Positions 1-12,100 of a DNA stretch of 64,000 nucleotides are shown in pieces. The first letter of the stretch is position 1. Each line of letters begins with the position of its first letter. The notes below the pieces were generated by a model. It saw nothing but the letters and a program-made list of their open reading frames with translations. It was not told the DNA's origin and ran no database searches. The stretch is from Phoronis australis (taxonomy: Eukaryota > Phoronida > Phoronidae), in assembly GCA_002633005.1 (NCBI GenBank), contig NMRA01000007.1, positions 700,811 to 764,810 of the forward strand, in the 5' to 3' direction. The position numbers and the translations under genes were made by a program.

Positions 1-1900
1 TCCGAATAAACGCCCCACTATCTGGACACTTGACACCAGAAGTTGTTACACCAAATAAACGCCCATGGCCATTTATTCCGCATAATTTTCCAAATAAACG
101 CTCATGGGCGTTTCATCGGGTGGGCTTATCTACGGAAAACCCCGGTAATTGTTGAATACCTTAAAGTTTGTGTATAATAACTTTCTTGGCCGAATTAGGT
201 ACCTTGCAGCAATCACTCGATCGCCTTTGATGTACCTCATTCATTTCAGCTTATAAGCATGCTGGTGAATAGCGTTATCTTGGCTCAGCAAGAGGTTACA
301 TTTACACAATGCATGCATGTTGCAACCTATCTTCCTGGACGAAAACTTGAGCGGCACATTCTACAACGATTTGGGTCCAGATCTGTACACAACATTCATT
401 TCCCTGTTCATGTTCTAAGCAGAAAGACGATTTGCTTTCTAATGCAGCTACAAACCAACCTTCTATCAGAACAAATAACTTTGTTTTAGACCACTTACCA
501 TTCTGAAACTGGTCTCAAATTTTTCCTTAGTCTGAACATGGAGATAATTTCAGGTCTTCAAAACAACTGAACGGTTCATCATTGCTTCAGTGACACCTGT
601 TGCAAGCACTAAAAGTTGCATGGCTAATTGTTATGGTGAGACATTTGATGGCCCAATCATGGTCTCAAGGAATATTACAAACAATCAGTTATGAATTTGC
701 AAACCCACTAGCTGCTCACCTCATAAGGAAACGTCGACTTTTACGGATAAATGTTGGACGGATCTTAATCAAGTTTTTTCTTGGAGAGAACATAGGTATT
801 TATAAACACTTCAAATTTTTTAACTCCGAGTTGCTGAACATTGAAAACTTATGAATTTAGTTTTGGGTGGCCCTCTCTGGCTCCTAAAACAGTTCAAAAA
901 CCTTGTCCACCACTGGTTCAGGAGATACAGCTACTGAACACTGGACACCACACCGTCCAATTAAGTAGCAGCAAAAATGATAAGATGCCTACATTTATGA
1001 TTATGTACCTTGAGTGAAAGCAATGTTAATTACATGCTAGTAATAAACGCCGTATGTCTTGTCAAACAAAAGCAAATAGTTAAGAAGTAATCATTACTTG
1101 TGAGATTGGATTGTTCATAAAGTACACAATGAGCACTTACTGAGTGCGACCTGTTGACACCGCGCTAGGAAGAGTGACGTCTAAAATCAATAAAGTCATC
1201 TTTAAGGATCCAGACACTATGGCAACACATTTTAAATCAAAGAAAATGACGTGTTTAAGCAATGGCTCTTATGAATCCAGTGATTTCTGGTTACTGAAAG
1301 GCACAAATTAACATCTAATAAGGACCAGCATGTCTAACTGAAGGACAGTTAATTTTCTGGCGTGCATGTTGTCCCGATTATACAGTCACTGGACTACAGC
1401 ATTCTTCTCAGAGGGTGTCTGTGCATGTACAGAACATTTCATATTTTTGGTTTTACCAAATACGGTCTTTTCACTAACAGTTTGTACACTCTAATCGTCT
1501 GTACACCACCCTTGAAACACCGTATTTCTCTTTGATAGTTAGTACACGTGTCTGTAAATTATTTTGTACATGGTACATATTGCCAATAACTTTGTGTTTG
1601 TTTTCTTTCCTCTATCAACTTTTCTTTCCTCTTAACTAACCGATAAAGTTGGCGAGGATGAAACTGTTTGTCATAAGCGCAAGATGGACTTTCCATTTTG
1701 ACATTACACCGACATTAGCCATCAAAAAACGCTGGTCTAGGGGTGTTTCTTAGTATTGTAAAAACAGCCATTAGAAGGCACAGAATGTCAAATCTGTCTA
1801 AAACTGGGAAGGCGTCATTACTCCCTAATACAAAACTAATTCCCAAATTCCATGAAATTATCAGCCACGGAGTTCCAAAAGTACTTAGAGGCAAACATAA
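1..1900. other. Gene-free DNA with a short direct motif
   Basis: No supportable gene. AATAAACGCCC/AATAAACGCTC occurs three times in the first 110 bases, near CATGGGCG palindromic pieces, which suggests the end of an unclassified transposon cut by the window edge. The open frames at 259-489 and 600-854 show no domain, no splice support and no recognisable family. Confidence 0.35.
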
Positions 1901-1904
1901 AAAC

Positions 1905-2665
1905 TAAAATTACAATTAGGGGGCACAGTCGAGGGCAGTTGACACATTCATAGGAAAACACCCGCAAAAATGCTAAAGTTCACAAAGGTCCTACAAAGGA
2001 ACAAGGACCTATAGCCATAGTCACAGAAATACAAAATCACCACCAGGGGATGCCACAGTTGTCATATAAGCCCAAAATCAGTGTCACCCATGGTCTACTC
2101 ATCAGGATGGCAACCGCTAAGTTTCATAATAATCCTTTGGGCAGTTTGGAAGAAAAAGAGGAAGATACCAAAACGGTATCAAGATAATTAAAATGGCCAC
2201 AAGGTGGAGCCTTATGTGTCGAATACGTCTGAAAATTGAAAGGCATTGTTTTCTTCTAAATAGAAACATAATTATGTCACATTTCACAAAAATCTATCCA
2301 TGAATTCGGAAGATACGGAGGAAAAGGTAAAAAATAAAATTACCACTAGAGCCGCACAGCTGAAGTCCCATTGGTCTGAAACTGCTGTCATCCGAAACCA
2401 GCTCCAAAAAAACACATATGCCCCATTCCACACAAGAATCCACCAAAGGATTGAGGAAGAAAAGTCATGGACACAAAAAACAAAATTACCACTTGCTAGA
2501 AGGTGCCACAGAAGTGGAACCTGTCCAAAAATCAGCATCAGTCGCCGTGTTCTGAACACACCCGTCCAGTATCTGCCAATTTTGGTAGTTATCCTTGGAA
2601 TAATGGTGAAAGTTGACATAAAAAATATACTCGTACAGTGTTCGTGCACAACTTATGAAAAAAAC
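1905..2665 (+). repeat. Dispersed copy of the A-B-C modular repeat
   Basis: Module cores in the same order as in the arrays near 22.5-26.5 kb: AATTAGGGGGCACAG near 1913 (A), ACCACCAGGGGATGCCACAG near 2038 (B), AATGGCCACAAGGTGGAGCC near 2192 (C) and ATTACCACTAGAGCCGCACAG near 2338 (A). The spacing of about 125-155 bases is also kept. This copy is more diverged than the arrays. Open frames here on either strand are by-products. Confidence 0.7.
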
Positions 2666-2711
2666 CCGGCCTAACACCTTGACTTGCAAACTGTAATATT
2701 GATAAGATGAT

Positions 2712-2715
2712 GATG

Positions 2716-2750
<35 letters not shown>

Positions 2751-2765
2751 CTTTATTTATAGAGG
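2712..2765 (-). repeat. (TTA)n 3' tail of the retrotransposon
   Basis: About 11 ATA/TAA units followed by ACTTTATTTATAG on the plus strand; on the minus strand this reads CTATAAATAAAGT then (TTA)n and (TCA)n. It marks the 3' end of the minus-strand element. Confidence 0.75.
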
Positions 2766-4029
2766 ATGAAATACAATAGATATAAAACATGCTTTAGCCA
2801 AAGGCTAATATACAGCATGGTCCTCAACAGCAAAAATTAAATTAAATAAATTAATATATATATATAGATAGATTAAATTAAGTTCTTACATAAAATTAAA
2901 CAGTATTTACAAATTGGATTTACAGACTGGATTAAAAATAAATAAACAAATAAAAAATTTTATATGGTATATACATTGGAGTGACAAAAAGGACGGACAG
3001 CTATGATGATCACAGGTAACAAATGAGTGTGAGTCTGACATCATCATAATGGTCAGCCTCCTTTAGACTATTTGGCAAGTTGTAAAACTATTGAATGGCC
3101 TGAATAAAGAGAGACTTAGAGTAAAACGAAGTTCTGTGTTTAGGCAAAACCAAATTGTTTTAGGTAGAAAATCGTGTCCTGATTTGATGGCTATTTCGAA
3201 CAAGTACATGGTTACGGGATAAATATTAAGTACTTGGTACATTATTGTGAAAACATTTATGCATCATACACAAACACCTATATAATTATGAAGTATTTGT
3301 CAATAGGGAGCCACCCCAGTCTTTTAAACATATGAGTTGAAGGAGTGTCAAAAGGTAGACCTAGAACAAGTCTGGCCGCCTGCTTCTGAGCCTTCAATAA
3401 AGAGGAAACCAATTTTGCATTGCATCCTCTGACCACACCGTACTACAATAAACGAACAGACGGAATATACAAGTGCTGAAATATTGCAGACACCCTTCTG
3501 TGGGAAGAAATGGTGATATACGCCGGAGAAGACAAAGACGCTGTCTAATTTTGGACAAAGTCCCACTAATATGGCTAGACCATCTGAGGGTATACAGTAA
3601 CACCCAAGAACTTTTCACTGTCAACCTGTATGAGCTGTACATCCGGAATAGTAAGATTAAGTTCACTTCTACTATGACGTTACTCTGAGGCCATGCTCAT
3701 ACATTTTGTTTATTCAGCATTAATTATCGTTTTATTATCAACACACCACGTAGCAACTTTCCAAATCAGACTGGTGTCTGTTCCTTACAGCAATCAGCGA
3801 GTTTGCCACAACCGTAAGTATCATCTGCATACATGTCAACCGTGTTTTCACAGACTAAAGAGTAAAAACAGCAGAGGTCCCAGGATGGATCCCTGGGGGA
3901 CACCGTGTGTGATACCTCGGGTCTCAGACAGATGTCCATCGTGACCAAGGGATACAACCTGGCACCTCTCTGAGAGCTATGGTTGAAACCAGTTTAGCGA
4001 AATCTTCCCATTCAACAGTTCGCTTAAAA

Positions 4030-5358
4030 GTACCGTACTCATACGGGTTACCGCCCATGCTCAGCTAACCGCCCACCCCCCAAAAATTTTCAATTTTTCA
4101 TTTTTAAGCGCCCATGTTTGGCTTGCTGCCCACCCCCAATTTTTATGATGTGTGTGCTTTTGTGAACGTTCGTCTCACAAAACTAAGATTCCAAAACGTG
4201 CGCAACTCACTTACTTTTCAATGACAATCAATCAGTTCTAACGGAACTAGAAAATTGCCTTACTATGGCAGTAAAATAATCTTATCATAGACATCTTGAT
4301 GTCTATGAACCGCATTATCATGCTCTTTACTGAAGTAGACACAATTCTTTTGACTCACGCGCGGAACTCGCGTTAGCAATTGTACTGATCACTGAGACAA
4401 CGCTTGTCAAATGTATTTCATTGCCGTGGAAGAACCAGCAAAGTGGTACTTGACAAGAATTTCAAGTCTGTGGCCTACCTTTCTGGATTCCCCGTGACAG
4501 TACACGAAACATCACTACCCAGAGCAATGAAATAAAAAACACGAACACACTCAGCTGGTACATGACCAACGATTTTTGAAACTCCACCAACATTATTTTG
4601 GATGCATTGTTTTGAATACAAGCAGATATGGGCCATTGTTCCGTGTCTTCACTAAGCGCGTGTTTTGTATTGACTCACTCCTGGCACCAAAATGGAAGCG
4701 CCATTAAAGCAACAGAGCAAAAAAATCGACTTGTAAAGTGCAAGTCGAACATTCTATACACATCTACGTGGTCAAAAACTCTCGATGTGCCTGTTGACTT
4801 TTTACGTGATGTGTTTTTGCTTTTTTACATGATGGGTTTTTGCTTCATTATTTTCGCAGCCGACTGACCACCCCTATTGCCCCTATTCAGATTGTTGAGC
4901 ACATGCTTTGAACAAATTCGGGGGAGGTCGGTGTTGGCAATACATGCCGATCTAGCAGAGTCTTGCATGATCTCACTTGTCTCTCAGGAAACTTGGCCTA
5001 CTGAAGGCACGTCTATCTGTAAGAATACCTTAGTTCCAAGACATGACGAGCAGCGACCGAGGTACGTAAAAACCCAATCACGCTCCGGATTACAGCGCCA
5101 CTGTATCGTGTGCGCTATTCCACTTCAGCCCGTCGAAGTCTGTTACTTCAATCTGCCAACGAATATTTTAACTGACATGCTTGAAGCCCGACGTCAGTGT
5201 AGCTCCGTGTGGATACAATCAGTCCTTTGTGCAGTAAGCACCCACTCCCGATTTTTCAAAAATTTCGATTTTAACCGCCCATGCTCGGCTTACCCACCCC
5301 TTATTTTTTTGAATCCCAATTTAAGCGCCCTGGGCAGTAACCCGGACGAGTACGGTGT
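4030..5358. mobile_element. TIR DNA transposon nested in the retrotransposon
   Basis: The ends are inverted repeats: left ACCGTACTCATACGGGTTAC, right (reverse complement) ACCGTACTCGTCCGGGTTAC, followed on both sides by GC-rich CGCCCATGC / CGCCCTGGGC blocks. It interrupts the RT frame between the KAFDLVGHN-like piece and LLNGKIS, so it landed after the LINE. About 1.33 kb long. The 162-codon frame at 4877-5365 runs through the right terminus and matches no transposase I recognise, so this looks non-autonomous. I could not settle a target-site duplication. Confidence 0.7.
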
Positions 5359-5989
5359 ATTGTGACCAACAAGATCAAAAGCTTTTATAAAATCCAAAAA
5401 TACTACACCAACATTGTGCCACTATCCACCCCCTGAGCCCAGCCATTAACAATATTAATGAGGACAGTTTCACAGGAGTGGTCACTTCTGAAACCAGATT
5501 GAGAGGTCACTACTAAGTGACATGCTCAGTCAAAAATGAAAAAAGGGTATTGTGAACATGCTTCTCCAACAATTTAGATAAGACCAGCACAATTGAAATT
5601 GGTCTGTAAGTGTTTACATTCAGTAGCACCGCCTTTGTGCAAAGGGGATACTTTTGCACGTTTCCACAAACTAATGCTCTGATTAAAGATAGGTGATAGA
5701 TGATGTCAGCTCAAGAGCTAGTTTCATACCAGTGGCTTTATTTATATTTATACCACTTAAAATTTTGTTAACAAACTCCATGGTAACCAGAGCAATATCA
5801 TAACCAATGTCATTGTCTACTCTGGAACTAAGAAAGGTAATCAGATCGTTATGAGAGGAGTTTGTATCTTTAAGATCACGAGTGCGTTTGCCAGCTATGT
5901 AAGTAAAAAAATTGTTAAAATTATTGGCAATCTGAATTTTGTCATGAACACAATTCTCATCAATCTTTAGCATGGTAGGTAATGAGGAT

Positions 5990-7340
5990 TTAAGATCTGA
6001 CCTATCAGTGAGCGCTGCAGGTCATTTACTTAGCATTGCAAGATATTGCCAGATCCGTAACTAACATAATGGAGTTCACACGAAAAAAAATTCAACCACA
6101 ATTAGTATTTTTCTTACAGTTCAGGTATGTCAGTCTTGTTTGGTATCCTTCCTGTGCTGATGCAGAAGGCATGATATGCATTGTACGCCTTAATCAACAC
6201 AAATTAGGGAATAAAATGAGACCATTTATGATATTAACCTTTTCCAATTGTCACGTTCTTACAATTGTAAATCAGCCGAGAACTATTTTGTTTACAGCAC
6301 AACTGGGTGATTCATCTGGGTCAGGAACAATAATTGTTGACGGTGGATTATGTAATGTGATAATTACAGAGATAGCCAGCCCCATTTTTCAGATTTCGTT
6401 CACATGAACATCCATGATTATGGGCCAGCATATTGTACATGAAAATATACAGATCTCAACAGAGAATTGACATTGTTTGGTTGGCAGTTAGCTGTTTACA
6501 TCAACTAATCATCACGTAATGTAGGTTAAGCTGGCAAACTGCAACACACATCAGAGGCTGACACTTAGTTTAACGCCAAGTCGCCAAATGCCACTTGGCA
6601 GAAATCCCAGGTTGCCAAACGAAATCTGAGGTTGCCAAAATTGACATTGAGATTGTTGACTAAAATATAAAAAAGCCTGGGCCCTACTCTTTTCTCAGAA
6701 AATAATGCTAAACTCTTCAATTTCTCCCCGTAAACCGTATTAATTTCTGCACCATACACCATTCAATCACTAACTCAATGAAGAGCAGACGATTGCATAC
6801 ACTGGTGATGTGTGCCATCATCCGATCTTGTATGGGAATTTTTCCCACTAGTTTGGCTTTCCAACCCACCCTACATTATCTACAGTGCATTACACGTCGA
6901 AGCATCAGAAAGTCATGAACTGCAAGATGTTGTTAATCTGCGCTCAGTTCATCTGGACAAGATAATTGGTTTCTGCTGATATGAAAAATATTTAAATCAC
7001 ACATACGATATGCCACTTTTCCATACACATGTAATTACTCAAAAACGTCCAAAATGAAAAGCCACACATGTCAAGTATTGTAATGACTTTTCTCCACAAA
7101 TTCAAGAAAAACGTCAGAGATTACCCCAGATCTCAGAGTTGAAAGTTGTGCCCTTCTATCAAAACAGCTACTTAATCAATAACTACTAGTTTTATGACAG
7201 GCCAGTCACCAAAATAAACAAACTCAATTATCGAGCTGCATTGCTTCATATCGCCTTTGTGCAAGTAAAGTCCTGTCCATACACAGCCTACCCAAGAACA
7301 ACTTGCACTAGACACTGCAACTTACCTAAATTTTAAGTGG
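5990..7340. other. Gene-free AT-rich stretch
   Basis: Nothing supportable. A short direct repeat of TTGCCAAA / GGTTGCCAAA occurs at about 6583-6640. The 123-codon open frame at 6036-6407 has no recognisable domain. Confidence 0.3.
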
Positions 7341-7342
7341 AG

Positions 7343-7345
<3 letters not shown>

Positions 7346-7381
<36 letters not shown>

Positions 7382-7449
7382 NNNNNNNNNNNNNNNNNNN
7401 NNNNNNNNNNNNNNNNNNNNNNNNNNNNNNNNNNNNNNNNNNNNNNNNN

Positions 7450-7480
<31 letters not shown>

Positions 7481-7488
7481 CTTGAGGG
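7346..7488. repeat. (CA)n microsatellite containing an assembly gap
   Basis: CA dinucleotides flank 68 N at 7382-7449, so the true array length is unknown. Open frames that read through it (poly Thr-His or Val-Cys) are artefacts. Confidence 0.95.
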
Positions 7489-8481
7489 TGAGTTGGAAGT
7501 TGTCGCTCTGTGCATGAGAGTGAACACCTCATGCAAATACAGCACGCAAAAGGAAACCAGTCTGCATAAAACTGCAGCTGATTACTTCTGCCTTACCCCA
7601 GATTTGGGGCTAGGCAGCGATTAGAAGTGGCACAAGTTACCCAAGAACAAGTTACACTATCTCGATGAGGTGGGCAGAAGTAAGCTGTGCCATGCAGTTT
7701 AAGAAGCGTCCATGCAGCAATCAAAGCAAGCGACAACTTATTCCAGGAGTAACATGTTCCTGGATAAGGTCTGTGTGTGGATGGCACTTATCTTGCACTT
7801 TCTCTTTTGTAAAGTGCAGCGCTTTGGGATTTACATCCACCAGTACTGAGAGCAAATTGTCGATTTTTACCATCCAATAATGGAGAAACTGGCCATCAAA
7901 AATGAAAACTTGCAATATCGTTTTAAAAGGGATTTTGAGGTTGACAGAACACGAGACGATAAGGACACAGACTATGGTAAAACAACAAAATAAATCAGGT
8001 GACACATGCCTTAAAATCCCACCAAGTGCTTGTTAACTATTTTGAGTGCATTTCTAAAGAATTTACTATGAATTTTTAATGTCAGCAAGGGTGAAACAAT
8101 AATTATTGTTCACATCACAGGGAACATTGCATTTTCGAACGTGCCAATAAAAGCTCAAATTGCAAAAAAGGATATGGAACTGAGTTCCAAACTTGTTTTT
8201 GAAATACTTACCACCAACATATTATAATGAAATTCCAATTTTCATTTTATTATAATGGATGTAGAACTTAAAAAGAAAATTGGAGTTTTGATTTCCAGCC
8301 CACACGTAAGCACCCAGGGTCTTATCTTTTCATTCTACTTTTGGGGGAAGATAAGTGTCCATTATTCTATGCTCAAGTCAGTTCGCAGGAGTTCGCAGCT
8401 CAAATCTAAGGCTTCAAGAACGAACTTGGACTGGAAATCTATATGCATGAATCATTCTGTACTCGAGCACACACTTACCTT

Positions 8482-9076
8482 AAGAGGGGAGCGAGTGGGG
8501 GAAGTGAAAGATGTAGAGTGAAGGACAGAGCAGGAGAGAGGGAAAGGGGCGGTGGAGAGTGAAGGGCAAAGCAGGAGAGAAGGGAAGGAGAAGATGGAGA
8601 GTGAAGGGCTGAGCAGGGGAGAGGGGAAGGAGTGGGGGGAGAAAAGATGGAGAGTGAAAGGCAAAGCAGAAGAGAGGGAGGGAGCGGGGAAGGGAAAGAT
8701 GAAGAGTGAAGAACAGAGCAGGAGAAGGAAAGGATCGGGGGGAGGAAAAGATAGAGAGTGAAGGACAGAGCAGGAGAGATGGGAGGGACTGAGGAAAGAT
8801 GGAAAAAAGGCAAAGCAGGAGATAAAGAAGCAGAGATGAGATGGGGCAGCAGGACAAGGAGAGGGGTGAGTTATAGAAGAGCAAGGAGAGAAGGTTTGTG
8901 AGAGACAAGGGATAGACAAAGAGGGGCAGACAGGAAGAAGGAGCAAGAGAGATACAGGAAAGGGGGAGACAGGGAGAAGGAAGACAGGTGAAGAGAGGAA
9001 CAAAAAGGAGGGAGAAAAGAAAACGGGAGAGGACATGGAGAGAATTTGATATAAAGAAGAGGAGAGGAGAAAGGTG
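8482..9076 (+). repeat. Long GA-rich polypurine minisatellite
   Basis: About 590 bases almost free of pyrimidines on the plus strand. An imperfect unit of roughly 50-60 bases recurs (GAGAGTGAAGGACAGAGCAG and variants near 8511, 8556, 8597, 8649, 8704 and 8755). It begins about 100 bases past the stop of the WAP gene, so on the transcribed strand it could lie in that gene's 3' UTR as a CU-rich run. The Ser/Pro/Leu-rich frames on the minus strand are by-products of composition. Confidence 0.9.
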
Positions 9077-9179
9077 ACTTCATATTATCCAAGTGTAACA
9101 CATACATACCTGAGTGCAACTACCTGGGTGCACACAACATTTACGACACAACCATATAACAGAATGCTGTCTTCGTTGT

Positions 9180-12100
9180 TCACAACAGCAGGACAATATG
9201 ATCACCTGCACCAAACTGCTCATCAACATTTTGGGATAATCTGAACTCTCGAAGCCTTGGGATTTCCTTTAAACAGCAAACACCTGAAGCAAAATAGAAC
9301 AGTAGAATTTACAATTTCAGTAACCAAGGCAAATAACTGAATATCAAGTTAAATTGCACCCATACCTCTAACAATTGATGCCCTAGACACAATTACTTAC
9401 ACACATACTTATTTGTCCCCACATTGACACCAAACATACATATCCACAAAAAGACACTCAGTATACATGTCCATGCAGTATCAACCATTGTACATATCCA
9501 CATAATGACAACCAATTACCTATTTACACAATGACACCTAGTATAAATATCCACACACTGACACCTAGCATACATTTCACACACTGACAACCAGACTTAC
9601 TTTTCCACAAAACAATTTACAGCATCAATCTCCAGTCGAACCACAAAATCATCAAAAGTATTAGAACCAGAACGACAAGGTGAAGAAACAGTTTAAGCTT
9701 ACCTGAATAGAAAGTGCGCTGGCAGTATTCTTGATTGCCACATTGTCCACTGCCAACAGTGCAAGATTTGCCAGGATCCCCATATGGGCATTGAAGGGGT
9801 GATCCAATATCTAAAACAGCAGCTTTTTTATTTATTTACGTAGCCAACAGCAGTTGCATCCAGATTGGTCTGCCCTTAAGTTATTCAGGTCAAAATATAT
9901 TAAAATTACCATATTTAATTTTCAAAAACAAAAAGAACCGAACAACATTAATATTAGAATGTGGGAGAGCCTCATTGCTGCCATGCAATGAATCCGTAAT
10001 ATCTGTAATGTATTTAATTCATATATTGTTTAGTGGTATTATTATTAAATGATGAAGTGTGTGAATGAGTGTGCGAGTGTGTGAGTGAAAGTCCTTACCC
10101 CTTTTCCTTGTTCACCCTTTCACCCTTTGAAAAATTATATCATAAGACAAGTCTATATATTGTTGAAGAATAAAATTATTAAAAAACACAAAATTAGTGA
10201 AAAGACACACAAGCACATAGTCAGTAGTTTTAAGGACAAGGGTAGTAAGTATTCTACACTCTGGTATTCACAACACCAAAACCAATCGCAGTTTTCAGCA
10301 GTTTGTTACAAGTCTAGAGTAGTTCCTTGTAGGCTACTAGTACAGGGACAGTTGATTCCAATCTATCATAACATGGTTTGTTTAAAAATGACGTCAAGTA
10401 ACTTAGCAACAAAATCTGAGTGTCCCAACAAGAGCACAGTGTGATTAACTCATTCCAACAAAATTTAAGTTTAATTACCATGCTCTCTTCCACAGGAACA
10501 CAATCCACATGCACTGCACTTTAATGTTAGTTCAACCTAAATGAACAGCCCTGTTGCAAATCTTGTTACTATCTTACAGACTGGACATCTTGTCTTCGTA
10601 TTATACAGTTAATAGGACTCAGGGTTTGACACAACAACCGCTGCATGGAGAATTGCGACCTGCAATTTGCAGTGCCAACCCCGAAAATGGTACCAGACAA
10701 TCAAAACTCCAATCGAAATTGAAATCAGTTGACTTGGCTTTTGAACAATTTTTCACCTGGGAAATGCAACTAGCTTGATTACTATATGATTATCGAATGA
10801 CACAAACCTTCGAAATTTTATTGCGCTAAATAAGTATGATTACCCCCAACAAATTAGTAAAAGTGGTTCTTGTCTGCGCCCAACTCATTTCGAGACCTGA
10901 AACTACGCAAACATATCTAAACTAGTTTTTTGAACAATTTGGCAACTCAGCGACAGTCACCTCTAACAAGACTTTAATTTGAAATGTTTTGACAAATTAT
11001 AGCAAATTTCTAATGGATGATTATGCATTTATTTATTTGAATAAACAGAAAGCAATTAAGTTAAATTTTAATTGTAATCTTTCTGTGTTGTATGCAGTTC
11101 ATGAAAAAAGTTCATGGAAAACACCATGACGGAAAATTTCTGAATCCAAGGTGACCAGGACTCGACATAATGAGCTGTAGTTCGCATTTGCGACCTGAAA
11201 TTTGGAAATGCGAGCTGAGATTTTTGTCAGCTCGTATTAATGCGCAAAATGCGACCTGGGATTTCCAATGAATGCGAGCTGAGTTTTTACACTTCTTGGC
11301 AGATACCAGGCAAATATAAAGCAACTCTTGTTAATCCGACTGTTATTTGGCTCTTGCTAAATCAAAGTTCAAAAGAACACTAACCAAGAACAGCTATCCT
11401 GATGACTTGTAGCCAGTTATTGTAACTAAATGGGTAACAGATGCGAAATTTTGGTCAGCGAACTTTTTATTCTTCTCTTCATACACTCCCCCCCTCGGCA
11501 ACTTTTCGCTCCCCAGACCACCGTCGCCGTAAAATGTTCAGACTCAATAGAAACAATCTTGTTCTGGCTGAAGCGCGCAATTAAAAACAAAATTATTCCG
11601 GGTGGCTAAAAAGGGTACAGTGGAGGAGGTAACGATATCCAGAAAGTCACCCCTACTAGATGGAGTTTTCCTCGCAAAATCATATTATTATAACGTTTCT
11701 TACCGTTGCAGTCTTTCAATATTTTATTTCCGCAAACATTCAGGTTAACGACTATGCTCACGCACAAGCCTACACCCTACCTTTGAAGTGTTTCATAATA
11801 AGCGCTCACTGATCTACTAAGTGTTCCGCCTCAACTTTTGAGAATTTCCAATTAAGCGTCCACAGTTCATAGCGCACTACAAAATTGACACGCAGTCTAT
11901 ATGGTGTGTCACTCTCATTTTAAAACAAATTCAGTTTTCAAAAAACGTCATTTCTCAATATGTAAAAACTAAATCCCAGCTTTAATTTATATCTCCAAAA
12001 GAATGTTAACACTAGCGACATCAGTGTCGTTTTGTGACTGACCTATTTTTCCCGTACGTGGAAAGTATTGAGGAGTAAACTCGCCATTACCCTCGGGAAA

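Larger units (their letters stand above)
2700..5990 (-). pseudogene. Decayed non-LTR retrotransposon (CR1/L2/Jockey-group) reverse transcriptase
   Basis: Reading the minus strand from 5990 down, broken frames give the stretch before RT (IANNFNNFFTYIAGK and INKATG, 5973-5683), YRPISIV with LSKLLEKH (about 5620-5560), the RT palm GFRSDHSCETVL and a KAFDLVGHN-like piece near 5370. After a nested insertion come GVPQGSILGPLLFL (3909-3866), the catalytic YADDT (3831-3817) and the C-terminal LSKIRQRLCLLRRISPFLPT ... YCSTVW region (about 3590-3425). Several frameshifts and stops break the frame, so it is dead. The 3' end is an AATAAA-containing tail with (TTA)n at about 2765-2712, typical of CR1/L2-type elements that end in a microsatellite rather than poly(A). 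I see no endonuclease domain, so it is probably 5'-truncated. Confidence 0.85.

Noticed and set aside
259-854. Two plus-strand frames that might be transposase pieces
   Set aside because: No conserved DDE or zinc-binding pattern could be seen in any frame; left unassigned.
4877-5365. 162-codon plus-strand frame
   Set aside because: It runs into the terminal inverted repeat of the nested transposon, and I recognise no transposase motif in it.
7326-7624. Frames through the N gap
   Set aside because: They contain unknown residues and CA-repeat translation; not genes.
8452-9119. Several overlapping 69-194 codon frames on both strands (Ser/Pro/Leu-rich)
   Set aside because: They are composition effects of the polypurine tract; no domain, no splice context and all frames are open.
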